Of a DNA stretch of 64,000 nt, positions 52,620 to 61,190 are shown piece by piece (the stretch's first letter is position 1; each line of letters opens with the position of its first letter). Position numbers and translations under genes: made by a program. Origin of the DNA: an uncultured Clostridium sp. Its GTDB lineage: Bacteria > Bacillota > Clostridia > TANB77 > CAG-508. A model generated the notes under the pieces. That model did not search any database. It saw only the letters and a program-made list of their open reading frames with translations, and had not been told where the DNA came from. The DNA lies in assembly GCA_945865665.1 (NCBI GenBank), contig CAMBEE010000002.1, positions 121,961 through 185,960 on the forward strand, given 5' to 3'.

Positions 52620-53480
52620 TGAAAATAGATATAGAAAATTCAATATACCCAAAACAATTGAAAAAATTAAAAAATCCACCACAATTTATATATGCAAATG
52701 GAAACATAGGATTATTAAAAACTAATCGGAATATCAATAATAGGCTCAAGAAAACCAACAAAATATGGAGAAAGAATGACAAAAAAGTTTACAAAAGAAT
52801 TAAGCTTATATGGGTTAACAATTGTTAGCGGAATGGCAGAAGGAATAGATAGTTTTGCACATACTACTGCATTAGAAACACAAGGAAAGACAATTGCTGT
52901 ATTACCATGTGGATTTAACAAAATATTCCCCAAAAGCAATATAAAATTATATCAGCAAATATTAGAGAATGATGGACTTGTTATAAGTGAATATGAAGAA
53001 GGTCAAGAAAAAACATATAAAAGTCTTTTAGAAAGAAATAGAATTGTAGCAGGACTATCAATTGGAACATTAGTAGTCGAAGGAGGATATAGAAGTGGAA
53101 CAAGCGTAACTGCAAGAAAAACTAAAGAATTAAGAAAAAATGTATTTTGCATACCATCAAGTTTAGAAAACCCAAAGGGAATAACACCAAATAAATTAAT
53201 ACAAAGTGGAGCTTTTTTAGTTACAACAGTAGAAGATATTGTTGAAAAATATCCAGAATTAAAGTTGAAAAAACTAGAAGTTCAAAAACCAAAAGAAAAA
53301 GGAGTTGAACCAGAATTTAAAGAAATTTATGATATTTTGAGCTTCGAAAAATCAATACATATTAATGAAATAGCAAAAAAATTGCAACAACCAATTAGTG
53401 AAATAAATTCAAAATTAATGATGCTTGAAATTGATGGAAAAGTAATTGCACTTCCGGGAAATAATTATAAAAAGTTTTAA
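52619..53480 (+). CDS. dprA: DNA-processing protein DprA, reading frame broken by +1 shift near a CGG codon
   Basis: The start overlaps the comM stop (TAATG). The first frame runs to 52828 and gives QFIYANGNIGLLKTN. The Rossmann part (GISIIGSRKPTKYGE, then VSGMAEGIDSFAH, LPCGFNKIFP, GYRSGTSVTAR) and the C-terminal winged helix are in the next frame to 53480. Skipping the C of the in-frame CGG at 52727 (aat-cgg becoming aat-gga) joins them into a 286-residue DprA. One base removed from the A5 run at 52717-52721 would also work. The N-terminal SAM part is short. DprA loads RecA on incoming single-stranded DNA. Confidence 0.85.
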
Positions 53481-53545
53481 ATATCTTTAGTGGAGATATA
53501 TTAAAGAGTTTTAAATAAAAATTGACTAACATCATAAAGGAGAAA

Positions 53546-53914
53546 ATGAAATATATGAAAATACACATAAAAAAAGATTTTGGTAATTCTGGTGAAGACA
53601 TAGCAGTTCAATATTTGAAAAGCCATGGACATATTATTTTAAAACGAAATTTTTATTGTAAACAAGGTGAAATTGATATTATCACCAAAGACAAAAATGA
53701 AATTGTTTTTATAGAAGTAAAAAGTAGAAGCAACACAGAATATGGACTTCCATCAGAGTCAGTGACAAAACAAAAGATTCAACATTTATATAAAACAGCT
53801 AGATATTTTTTGTATAAAAATAAAATGTTAAACGAATTTGTCAGATTTGATGTTGTGGAAATATTAATAAAAAGTGGAAAGTTTAATATAAATCATATAA
53901 AACAGATTATATAA
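53546..53914 (+). CDS. YraN/UPF0102 family endonuclease-like protein
   Basis: ATG 53546 follows AAAGGAG. The ~122 residues show GNSGEDIAVQYLKSHGHIILKRNF, then GEIDIITKD and IVFIEVKSR, the D..ExK core of a PD-(D/E)XK nuclease fold, as in YraN proteins. The family often sits beside dprA and rnhB; here it closes a comM-dprA-yraN unit. Function is not firmly known. A 64-base palindrome begins directly at its stop codon. Confidence 0.88.
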   Translation: MKYMKIHIKKDFGNSGEDIAVQYLKSHGHIILKRNFYCKQGEIDIITKDKNEIVFIEVKSRSNTEYGLPSESVTKQKIQHLYKTARYFLYKNKMLNEFVRFDVVEILIKSGKFNINHIKQII

Positions 53915-53978
53915 GTTACAGTTCAGTAAGGAAAAGTCTTGAAATACCTGTGAATGATATTTCTTACTGGACTGTAAC
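53915..53978. repeat. Palindrome with GTTACAGTTCAGTAAG arms
   Basis: gttacagttcagtaaggaaa and atttcttactggactgtaac pair over about 20 bases. The left arm is repeated exactly at 4875-4895, and related pieces occur near 19134, 21068 and 58485. Confidence 0.8.
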
Positions 53979-54016
53979 AATATAGAAACAATTTTATGTA
54001 AAATAGCAATAAAATC

Positions 54017-54045
54017 TTGAATATAGAACAAATTACTGGTATAAT
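54017..54045 (+). promoter_or_regulatory. Sigma-A promoter of rsmA
   Basis: TTGAAT (54017-54022), 17 bases, TATAAT (54040-54045). Confidence 0.7.
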
Positions 54046-54125
54046 AAACAACGAAGTATGGTTTAAATTTGACTTTATAAAAATAGACTTGAAACGAAAA
54101 AATATAAAAATAGAAAGGACACCAG

Positions 54126-54980
54126 ATGGAAAATATATTAGAAGAAACAAGATTTATAATGAAAAAATACAACATAAAAGCAAATAAAAATCTTGGACAA
54201 AACTTTTTAATAAACGAAGAAGTAGTAAACAACATAGTAGGTTGTAGTAACATAGAAAAAGAAGATTTAGTAATAGAAATAGGCCCTGGATTAGGAACAC
54301 TAACAAAATATCTGCTAGAAAAAGCAGGAAAAGTAATATGCATAGAACTAGACACAAAAATGTTGCAAATACTAGAAGACAGATTTTCTTTATACAATAA
54401 TTTTGAATTAATAAACAATGATGTACTAAAAGTTGATTTGAAAAATATAATAGAAAAAGAAAAAGCAGAAGATAAAATAAAAAATGTAAAAATAGTAGCA
54501 AATTTACCATATTACATTACAACACCAATAATAATGAAACTATTAGAAGAAGAGTTAGAACTAGAAAGTATAACAGTAATGATACAAAAAGAAGTGGCAG
54601 ACAGGCTAATAGCAGTACCAGGACAAAAAAATACAGGAGCAATAACATATTCTGTATATTATTATGCAAGTTCAGAAGCAATAATGGAAGTGCCTAATAG
54701 CTCATTTATACCAGAACCAGAAGTAACATCAAAAGTAATAAAATTAAATATAAGAAAAGAGCCAATTGTTACACCAAAGGACAAAGAAAAAATGTTCAAA
54801 ATAATAAAATATGCATTTATGCAAAAAAGAAAAACATTGCTAAATTCATTAACAAATAATGGTGTGTTTGAAAACAAACAAAAAGGTACAGAAATTTTAA
54901 ATTCGCTGGGAATAAAGGAAAATGTAAGACCAGAAGAGTTAACATTAGAACAATTTGAAAAAATTTCAGATATTTTATAA
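54126..54980 (+). CDS. rsmA: 16S rRNA (adenine(1518)-N(6)/adenine(1519)-N(6))-dimethyltransferase
   Basis: A 284-residue protein with GAAAGGAC before the ATG. LGQNFLIN, the SAM-binding loop IEIGPGLGTLT (49-59), the acidic IELD strand end and the catalytic NLPYYI motif identify KsgA/RsmA. It dimethylates two adenines near the 3' end of 16S rRNA during 30S maturation, and its loss gives kasugamycin resistance. Length is normal and it has its own promoter. Confidence 0.96.
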   Translation: MENILEETRFIMKKYNIKANKNLGQNFLINEEVVNNIVGCSNIEKEDLVIEIGPGLGTLTKYLLEKAGKVICIELDTKMLQILEDRFSLYNNFELINNDVLKVDLKNIIEKEKAEDKIKNVKIVANLPYYITTPIIMKLLEEELELESITVMIQKEVADRLIAVPGQKNTGAITYSVYYYASSEAIMEVPNSSFIPEPEVTSKVIKLNIRKEPIVTPKDKEKMFKIIKYAFMQKRKTLLNSLTNNGVFENKQKGTEILNSLGIKENVRPEELTLEQFEKISDIL

Positions 54981-55045
54981 AAAATATTCCAAAAAAAAAT
55001 TACATATGTTATAATAAAAAAGAAGAATAATGTAAGGAGGTTAGA

Positions 55046-55813
55046 ATGAATCAAATTCTAGTAACAAAAAAATTATATATAACACCAGAATTAAAAAGAA
55101 AAAAGAAGATATATAAATTTGATTTTATTATATCTGTATTTTTAGTATGCATTTTAACATCTTTATACATTTATGCTGAATATGACAGAAACAAAAGTGA
55201 AGCAGTATCACAAGACATACTAGAAGAAATGAACCAAACACTAGCAGATACTTCGGTAGACACAACTGTTGCAGATGATGATGTTTTGATGGTAGTACTA
55301 GATGGAACAGAAGAAGACATTAGTTCAGCAGATAGCAAAGTTAAAGTAGACATTACACAGGTAAATAGCCAAGCACAAAAAGAAACAACACCAAGTGGAT
55401 ATCAATATAAAAAAATTGCAGTTATAAATATACCAAAAATAAATGTTAATTATGCAATATTACAAGGTGAAACAGGAAGTGCAGAAGAAACAGATGCATT
55501 ATTAAAAATTTCACCGGTTAAATATCATGGACATGAACCAAATGAAGTAGGAAATTTCTGTATAGTAGCACATAACTACAGAAATACAAAATTCTTTAGT
55601 AAAGTGCCAACATTAGTAGTTGGAGATACAGTAGACTTAACAGATTTAACAGGAAGAAAAATTACATATCAAGTATATGATAAATATACAGTAGACCCAA
55701 GTGACACAAGCTGTACAACACAATTAACTGGAGGAAAAAAAGAAGTTACATTAATAACATGTACAGATGATAGCAAACAAAGGGTAGTAGTAAAATGTAA
55801 AGAAGTAAAATAG
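55046..55813 (+). CDS. Sortase, single-pass membrane transpeptidase
   Basis: A 255-residue protein with AAGGAGG before the ATG. A membrane span at about 26-44, an acidic linker and a sortase beta barrel are visible, with His176 (VAHNYR), Cys239 (LITCTDD) and Arg246 as the catalytic triad. The ending TCTDDSKQRVVVK is of the class D/E type. It would attach LPXTG-like proteins to the wall or join pilins. No substrate with a clear sorting signal is encoded next to it; the pilin-like proteins of this window also lack one. Confidence 0.92.
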   Translation: MNQILVTKKLYITPELKRKKKIYKFDFIISVFLVCILTSLYIYAEYDRNKSEAVSQDILEEMNQTLADTSVDTTVADDDVLMVVLDGTEEDISSADSKVKVDITQVNSQAQKETTPSGYQYKKIAVINIPKINVNYAILQGETGSAEETDALLKISPVKYHGHEPNEVGNFCIVAHNYRNTKFFSKVPTLVVGDTVDLTDLTGRKITYQVYDKYTVDPSDTSCTTQLTGGKKEVTLITCTDDSKQRVVVKCKEVK

Positions 55814-55824
55814 TAACAAATTAA

Positions 55825-55877
55825 AAGTCTTTCTCATATAATAAAATAAAATTATTGTATGAGGAGGATTTTTTCTT
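55825..55877 (+). promoter_or_regulatory. Hairpin containing the ribosome site of the M15-like gene
   Basis: tctttctcatataat (from about 55828) pairs with attgtatgaggagga (to 55868), with several G-U pairs. Six T residues and the TTG start follow. GAGGAGG is in the 3' arm, the same design as at 34613. Confidence 0.65.
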
Positions 55878-56556
55878 GGCTAAAATATTAGTTTTTAATA
55901 ATGATACAGATAGAATGGAAACCTATTATAGAGGTGAATCAGAGCCCATGCCATATAACACAAATGGTACTTTAAGGGTGAAAGAATTTAGAGGTTCTAG
56001 TAAATCAAATATTTTGTGGACGACAAAAAGGACAATGCAAAGTTGGAATAGTCAGAGATATATTTTTGGTGCACCAATACCAGTAGGATTTGCATTTAAA
56101 AGACCATATGAAGGTGGACATGGAAACCAAAGCCAACATTATGCAGGAGTTGCCTTTGATGTTGGTCAAACATTAAGTTCATCCCAAAGAACTAGACTAT
56201 GGAATTCAGCAAAAAATTCAGGGGTATGGTATTATGTTGAACCAATAAATTTAACACCAACATGGGTGCATTTTGACAAAAGATTCGGAAAACCGGCGTG
56301 TTCTACAGGGGGATTTCCACAATTAAAAAGAGGAAGTTTAAGCAACTATGTTTGTATAGCACAAGATGATTTAAATACATTAGGATTTAGAACAAATGGA
56401 CTTGATGGTATATTTGGAGCAGCAACACAAAGCGCGGTAATTAATTATCAAAAATCAAGAGGACTAACTGCAGATGGAATAGTTGGATGTAATACTTGGC
56501 GCTCTTTACAAGAGGCTGTTGTTGGCACAGGACCTACAAGTACAACAATAAATTAA
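55876..56556 (+). CDS. M15-type peptidase with peptidoglycan-binding domain
   Basis: TTG 55876 is used since GAGGAGG lies eight bases before it. The 226-residue protein has an M15-like metallopeptidase domain with His88 and Asp95 (HYAGVAFD) and WVHFD at 130-134, the usual zinc ligands of D-Ala-D-Ala or endolysin-like peptidases. A PG_binding_1 domain follows at about 150-215 (LNTLGFRTNGLDGIFGAAT). There is no signal peptide. Such proteins may act as phage-type endolysins, leave by lysis, or work in the mother cell on spore wall. It follows the sortase gene by 62 bases. Confidence 0.8.
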   Translation: MAKILVFNNDTDRMETYYRGESEPMPYNTNGTLRVKEFRGSSKSNILWTTKRTMQSWNSQRYIFGAPIPVGFAFKRPYEGGHGNQSQHYAGVAFDVGQTLSSSQRTRLWNSAKNSGVWYYVEPINLTPTWVHFDKRFGKPACSTGGFPQLKRGSLSNYVCIAQDDLNTLGFRTNGLDGIFGAATQSAVINYQKSRGLTADGIVGCNTWRSLQEAVVGTGPTSTTIN

Positions 56557-56631
56557 TAGCTAGTAGACATTAATAAGAATCGTTATAGTAGTGTTTTCCA
56601 TAGTACTACAGTACTATTAATTAAATGAAAA

Positions 56632-56667
56632 CGTGATTATTCAAAAATGAGTAATCACGCTTTTTAT
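56632..56667. terminator. Bidirectional terminator
   Basis: cgtgattatt pairs with gagtaatcacg, followed by cttttta, between the M15-like gene and the convergent XRE gene. Confidence 0.8.
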
Positions 56668-56669
56668 TT

Positions 56670-57008
56670 TTATTCTTCATTCATATCTGTTTCTGCAATT
56701 GTTTTTGCTACATTATAGATTAATTTTTGTTTCTCTGGAGAAACACTTTTAATTAAGTCTGTAAATTCTTTATCTAAGTAGTTTTCTGAACTGCTAGAAG
56801 CACCGTTTAATAAGTACCCTTCTGAAACATCTAGTAAATCACATAATTGGTTTAATCTTTTTAAGTTAATATGTGAATTACCTCTTTCAACTCTGCTTAA
56901 GAATGCAACAGAAATGTCAATTTTATCTGCTAAATCTTCTTGAGTCATATTTTTAGCAAGTCTTGCTTGTTTTATTCTAGAACCGATTACGCTGTAATCA
57001 ATAGCCAT
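56670..57008 (-). CDS. XRE-family HTH regulator
   Basis: A 112-residue protein. ATG 57008 has GAAGGTG before it; the GTG nine bases upstream overlaps that site. The helix-turn-helix covers residues 7-62 (QARLAKNMTQEDLADKI, SVAFLSRVERG), resembling SinR-like repressors, with a helical C-terminal tail. The 12-base palindrome AACTTATAAGTT lies about 70 bases upstream, as it does before the XRE gene at 22925. Confidence 0.88.
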   Translation of the reverse strand: MAIDYSVIGSRIKQARLAKNMTQEDLADKIDISVAFLSRVERGNSHINLKRLNQLCDLLDVSEGYLLNGASSSSENYLDKEFTDLIKSVSPEKQKLIYNVAKTIAETDMNEE

Positions 57009-57456
57009 TTTTTTCACCTTCTTTCACTTTGCCATGTTCATTGTCATTCGAATTTATAACAATAATATATCATTTAACTTATAAGTTTTGAAGTAACAAA
57101 ATAAGAAAAATAAACTAATAACTTAAAAAACAGACAAAAACTATTGAAATATAAGCAAATTATACAGTTATAAATACTAAAAAAATCATGAAAAATTAAA
57201 AATGAAAATAAATATTAGCAGAAAATAAAGAAAATAGGCGTAAAAATGAATAAAAAAGAGAAAAAGTACTATAAGACTGGAAAAATGAATGCAAAAAACT
57301 AGAAAAAACAGGAAAAAAAGAATAATTAGGTATACATAATTTGAAAATGAGCAAAATATATAGTATAATATAAAATGTTCGCGCTAAAAAACGGAATAAT
57401 TACATTGAATAAAAATTTTAAAAAATTGTATAAGAGTTTCGTTAATAAAAAGGAGA
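57009..57456. other. Divergent intergenic region with AACTTATAAGTT site
   Basis: The palindrome is at 57076-57087. The rest is A-rich with no credible gene, and no consensus promoter pair was identified for the M23 gene. Confidence 0.5.
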
Positions 57457-58422
57457 GTGGATTTTATTAGTATAAAAAAATTTAAATTTTATACAAAAGA
57501 AACAACGAAATATTTAAATATAGTATTAATAGCAATTGGTTTTATAATATCAATAATATTAATAAAATATAAACCAATGTATGAAGTAAAAATTTCTGGA
57601 GAATCAATTGGGTATATAGAAAATAAACAGGCAATAAATGAAACAATAAAAAATAATATAGAAGATTTAAATCAAGCTAATATAGAGAATATTGAATTGA
57701 CAAAAAAACCAGAATATGAATTTAAATTAGTCGAAAAATCTCAAGAAGAAAATGATGACGAAATAATAGTAGCTTTACAAAAAGAGCTGGAAATAACTTA
57801 TAAATATTATGAAATAGCTTCAAAAGATGAAGTTATTGAAAATGTTGAAGATAAAGAAACTGCAGAAAAATTAGTTAATGAAATAAAAGAATTGTCAGAT
57901 AGTGAAATAAATCTTACAATAAATGAAAAAACAACAAATGCATTAGAAGAAGTTCAAATTGACGAATTGGAAGTAGCTAAAGCGAACACAATAGAAAAAC
58001 TAAATATTGATACAACTGAAGAGATATCAAATATCAATGGAATAAAAATAGCAACTTTACCAGTTACAGGAACAATATCTTCAAGATATGGAGTCAGTAG
58101 TAAAATAAGAGTATCAACACATACAGGTTTAGACATTGCAACAACTACAGGCACACCAATAAAAGTTGTTGCAGACGGAACTGTAACATTTGCTGCATAT
58201 AGTGGCTCTTATGGATACCTTGTAAAAGTTGACCATGGTAATGGTGTTGAAACTTGGTATGGACATACTAGTAAAATGATTGTAAAAGCAGGGCAAGAAG
58301 TAAAATCAGGAGATACAATAGCATTAGTTGGAAGTACAGGTAATTCAACAGGCCCACACTTACATTTTGAAGTAAGGATTAATGGAGAACATGTAAACCC
58401 ACAAAAATATTTGTATAAGTAA
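57457..58422 (+). CDS. Membrane-anchored M23 (LytM) peptidase
   Basis: A protein of up to 321 residues with one membrane span at about 19-40, a helical acidic stalk, and a C-terminal M23 domain (about 200-321) with THTGLDIA, YGHTSK and GPHLHFEVR providing the zinc ligands. It would cut peptide cross-bridges of peptidoglycan. GTG 57457 lies only one base after AGGAG, which is too close. The better-spaced in-frame codon is ATT 57466, so the true start may be non-standard. The layout resembles SpoIIQ-type and other clostridial LytM proteins. Confidence 0.87.
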   Translation: MDFISIKKFKFYTKETTKYLNIVLIAIGFIISIILIKYKPMYEVKISGESIGYIENKQAINETIKNNIEDLNQANIENIELTKKPEYEFKLVEKSQEENDDEIIVALQKELEITYKYYEIASKDEVIENVEDKETAEKLVNEIKELSDSEINLTINEKTTNALEEVQIDELEVAKANTIEKLNIDTTEEISNINGIKIATLPVTGTISSRYGVSSKIRVSTHTGLDIATTTGTPIKVVADGTVTFAAYSGSYGYLVKVDHGNGVETWYGHTSKMIVKAGQEVKSGDTIALVGSTGNSTGPHLHFEVRINGEHVNPQKYLYK

Positions 58423-58427
58423 AAGAT

Positions 58428-58483
58428 GAGACAAGTGAGAAAGGTTAAATACATACCGAATCTCAGATTTGTCTCTTTTTTTT
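58428..58483 (+). terminator. Terminator with GAGACAA/TTGTCTC stem
   Basis: gagacaa (58428-58434) pairs with ttgtctc (58469-58475), with an inner gaga/tctc, and eight T residues follow. It uses the same outer arms as the palindromes at 20967 and 43003. Confidence 0.8.
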
Positions 58484-58541
58484 AAGGCTGTGAACTGTAA
58501 CGATAAGATAATTATAAAAATAGGTTCTCCACAAAAATAAG

Positions 58542-58569
58542 TTGACAAATTTTTATAATAATATATAAT
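58542..58569 (+). promoter_or_regulatory. Sigma-A promoter
   Basis: TTGACA (58542-58547), 16 bases, TATAAT (58564-58569), before the coiled-coil gene. Confidence 0.75.
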
Positions 58570-58619
58570 AAAATAGAACAAATACTATTAAATATTTATT
58601 ATTGGAATAAGGTGATAAG

Positions 58620-60002
58620 ATGAAAATACAAGATAGAATAAAAAAATTTATGAATAGAAATAATCCAGAATTAATAGCAGGAGAGACAAAGTTAGATAAA
58701 AAAATAAATGAAAAAGCAAATGAAATAGAAAAATTATATGTGACAAAAAAAGAAAAGGGAGAAGAAAACCCTATAAATGATACAGTAGAAAAAATAATGC
58801 AAATTGTACAGAATAATCCAGATCCATTAGAGGTAAGAAAACTTTTAACAGAGTTAATAGAAAGAGAAAATATATCAGATCAAGTTGTAGAAAGGGCAGC
58901 TATAGAATTATCAAAAAAAGAGGATATACTAAATCATATAATAGTAGAGGCAATCGACGAGGCTGAAACAAGTATTCCAGATAGTTCAATTAAAAATATA
59001 ATAAACAAGGGAGAAATGAACATACGAGACAATTTGGAATTGATACAACAGATGCATGATCAAGAAAAACAGAAACAAGCAGAACAAGAACAATTAGAAC
59101 TTCAAAGACAGGAACAACAAAAAAAGATTGAGCAAAAAAGAAAAGAAGCAAAAACAAAGATTGAAATATTAAAATCAAATATAAAAGAAATGCAAGATGG
59201 TGAAATTGGAGATAGAATATCAGCTATACAAGAACAATTAGGACCAGAAAATATGAATAATGAAATAAACGAATTGATTCAAAATATAATAGCACAAAGA
59301 ATGGCAGAAGATATTTATAATGATGCAAGGAAGAACCCTTCAATATATAAGTTGTCTAAAGCAATGTCAACAGGGGAAATGATAGAAAGAGATTTAGCAA
59401 CAACAGTACAAGAAAAATATAAAGAAATAGAAGAAGAAAGAGGACATAAAGAAGGCAGGTTTAATAAAAGAGAATTTAAAATGCTAATTTTAAACGAAAT
59501 GGCAAGACAAATTAGTATCGAATATGAAAAAACAGGACTATTTAATATTCCAGAATCAAAGCAATTAAGTCAGCTTAAAAAAGAAGAAAAAAAATATTTG
59601 GTAGATACTATACAAAATCTTGTTAATACAAAATTAAAAAAAGAGGATATTTTAGAAATTTCAAGGCAAATAAATGAAGGAAATAAAGAATTACAGAAAA
59701 AAGAAAATCAAATTATAAATTTAATAAGACAAATTCCAATAGAAGATAAAAGCAGGATAATAGATGTATTAAATAAAATGATAGTAGATAAAAACAGATT
59801 AGATACAATAGAGATGCTTGATAATGAGGGGTTATTAAATAAACTTGCAATTATGCCAACAGAAAAAAGGAAAGAAACTATAAATATAGTAAACAAGGCA
59901 GTTGGGAAAAGAAATAAATATAAAGTTGCTACAAAAACACCAAAAACGAATGGTGCAAAATTTAGTGGAAATCCAACATCAATAGAATATGAAGAGAGAT
60001 AA
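58620..60002 (+). CDS. Large hydrophilic coiled-coil protein of unknown function
   Basis: A 460-residue protein with AAGGTG before the ATG. It has no signal peptide or membrane span. Residues about 130-190 are a Gln/Glu/Lys-rich coiled coil (QEKQKQAEQEQLELQRQ and so on), flanked by helical parts. Two acidic segments (about 45-110 and 330-400) look alike in style. The C-terminal 30 residues are basic and disordered. I recognise no family. It has its own promoter and terminator. Confidence 0.7.
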   Translation: MKIQDRIKKFMNRNNPELIAGETKLDKKINEKANEIEKLYVTKKEKGEENPINDTVEKIMQIVQNNPDPLEVRKLLTELIERENISDQVVERAAIELSKKEDILNHIIVEAIDEAETSIPDSSIKNIINKGEMNIRDNLELIQQMHDQEKQKQAEQEQLELQRQEQQKKIEQKRKEAKTKIEILKSNIKEMQDGEIGDRISAIQEQLGPENMNNEINELIQNIIAQRMAEDIYNDARKNPSIYKLSKAMSTGEMIERDLATTVQEKYKEIEEERGHKEGRFNKREFKMLILNEMARQISIEYEKTGLFNIPESKQLSQLKKEEKKYLVDTIQNLVNTKLKKEDILEISRQINEGNKELQKKENQIINLIRQIPIEDKSRIIDVLNKMIVDKNRLDTIEMLDNEGLLNKLAIMPTEKRKETINIVNKAVGKRNKYKVATKTPKTNGAKFSGNPTSIEYEER

Positions 60003-60027
60003 ATTTAATTTTATCTTTCTTCTTTTG
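59991..60027 (+). terminator. Rho-independent terminator
   Basis: gaagagagata pairs with tatctttcttc, followed by ttttg, overlapping the stop codon. Confidence 0.8.
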
Positions 60028-60199
60028 TGTATGAAAAAAACAAAAATCTTTTTCACACAAAATTTACAAAAAAAATAACATTTGGGAATAATATAAAAAT
60101 AAAATACCCATATAATATAAATATGAAAAATATGGGAGCATAAAAATTGAAAATTAAATAATAATCAATTAAAAAGCACCAAAGAAAGGTGGAAACCAA

Positions 60200-60850
60200 A
60201 TGAAAAAAAACAAAGAATTACAGAAAATTGAAAATATAATGGAGATAGAAATACCAATAGATACAAAAAGCAAAGAATTTGAAAAAGTAATGTTTATATA
60301 TAAAGTAGCGCTAAAAGAAATCAATACAAAACTAGAAATATTAAAAGACGAATTCAAACTCTTTTACGAATATGACTTAATAGACCACATAAACACAAGA
60401 ATAAAATCACCAGAAAGTATAAGAAATAAAATGAAAGACAAAAGTTTACAATATACATACAAGGAAATGATTAAAAACATTAATGATATTGCAGGAATAA
60501 GGACAATATGCCCAATTCAAAAGGATATATACTCAATAAGAAATTTAATTACAAAAATACCCGGAGTAAAAGTACTGAAAGAAAAAGACTATGTGAAAAA
60601 TCCGAAAAAGAGTGGATATTCAAGTTATCATATGATTTTGGAAGTTCCAATTACATTGTCACAAAATTTGATATATGTAAAAGTTGAACTTCAAATAAGA
60701 ACATTAGCAATGGATTTCTGGGCAAGTATTGAACACAAAATGAAATATAAACCAGATAAAGAAGTAACAAAATCAACATCGAAAGAACTTGTACAATGTG
60801 CTAAAATGGTAAATAAATTAGATAATAAAATGATGTTGTTAAATACATGA
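60200..60850 (+). CDS. Small alarmone synthetase (RelQ/RelP-type GTP pyrophosphokinase)
   Basis: A 216-residue protein with AGAAAGGTGG before the ATG. It holds only the RelA/SpoT synthetase domain: INTRIKSPESIRNKM, INDIAGIRTICP, KNPKKSGYSSYHM and VELQIRTLAMDFWASIEHKMKYK. The HD hydrolase and TGS/ACT parts of long Rel enzymes are absent. It would transfer pyrophosphate from ATP to GDP or GTP to make (p)ppGpp under stress. A long structured palindrome follows it. Confidence 0.93.
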   Translation: MKKNKELQKIENIMEIEIPIDTKSKEFEKVMFIYKVALKEINTKLEILKDEFKLFYEYDLIDHINTRIKSPESIRNKMKDKSLQYTYKEMIKNINDIAGIRTICPIQKDIYSIRNLITKIPGVKVLKEKDYVKNPKKSGYSSYHMILEVPITLSQNLIYVKVELQIRTLAMDFWASIEHKMKYKPDKEVTKSTSKELVQCAKMVNKLDNKMMLLNT

Positions 60851-60859
60851 AATAAATTT

Positions 60860-61090
60860 GTATATTAATTATAAAGTTGCAGTATTATAGATGTTTTTTA
60901 TAACTTTCGAATGTGACCGAAATAGTGTTACAAATTCTTAAGTAAATGTTCTAAAGGGTCCTGTATTCGGGTATTGTTAGAATATTTACGTTAGAATTTG
61001 TTAACGTTATGTAGGGTAACCGAGAAAGTTACAAAAAACATCTATAATACTGCAATTTTATGATACATATTAATAAGAAATTATAACAAA
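60860..61090. repeat. Long structured palindrome, copy B of the shared element
   Basis: ttgcagtattatagatgttttttataactttc (60877-60908, outer arm) pairs with the segment 61023-61054 with one mismatch. Weaker complementarity extends further out. Inside, caaattcttaagtaaatgttcta pairs with tagaatatttacgttagaatttg around a tip with gggtcctgtattcgggt. The core blocks tcgaatgtga, attcttaagtaaat and aaccgagaaa are shared with copy A (50570), but the outer arms are unrelated. It lies between the alarmone synthetase gene and dnaG. Confidence 0.75.
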
Positions 61091-61190
61091 GATTTATAAG
61101 TCAATATTTTTTAAAAAACAAAGAAGGATTTATGTAAAATAGGTCGAATATTATATATAAGTATGTTTATTTGAAAGAAAGAGAGGAAAA

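Noticed and set aside
60860..61090. 6S RNA identity for the palindrome before dnaG
   Set aside because: Size and rod shape fit, but the second copy is about twice as long and the conserved blocks do not match 6S as I know it.
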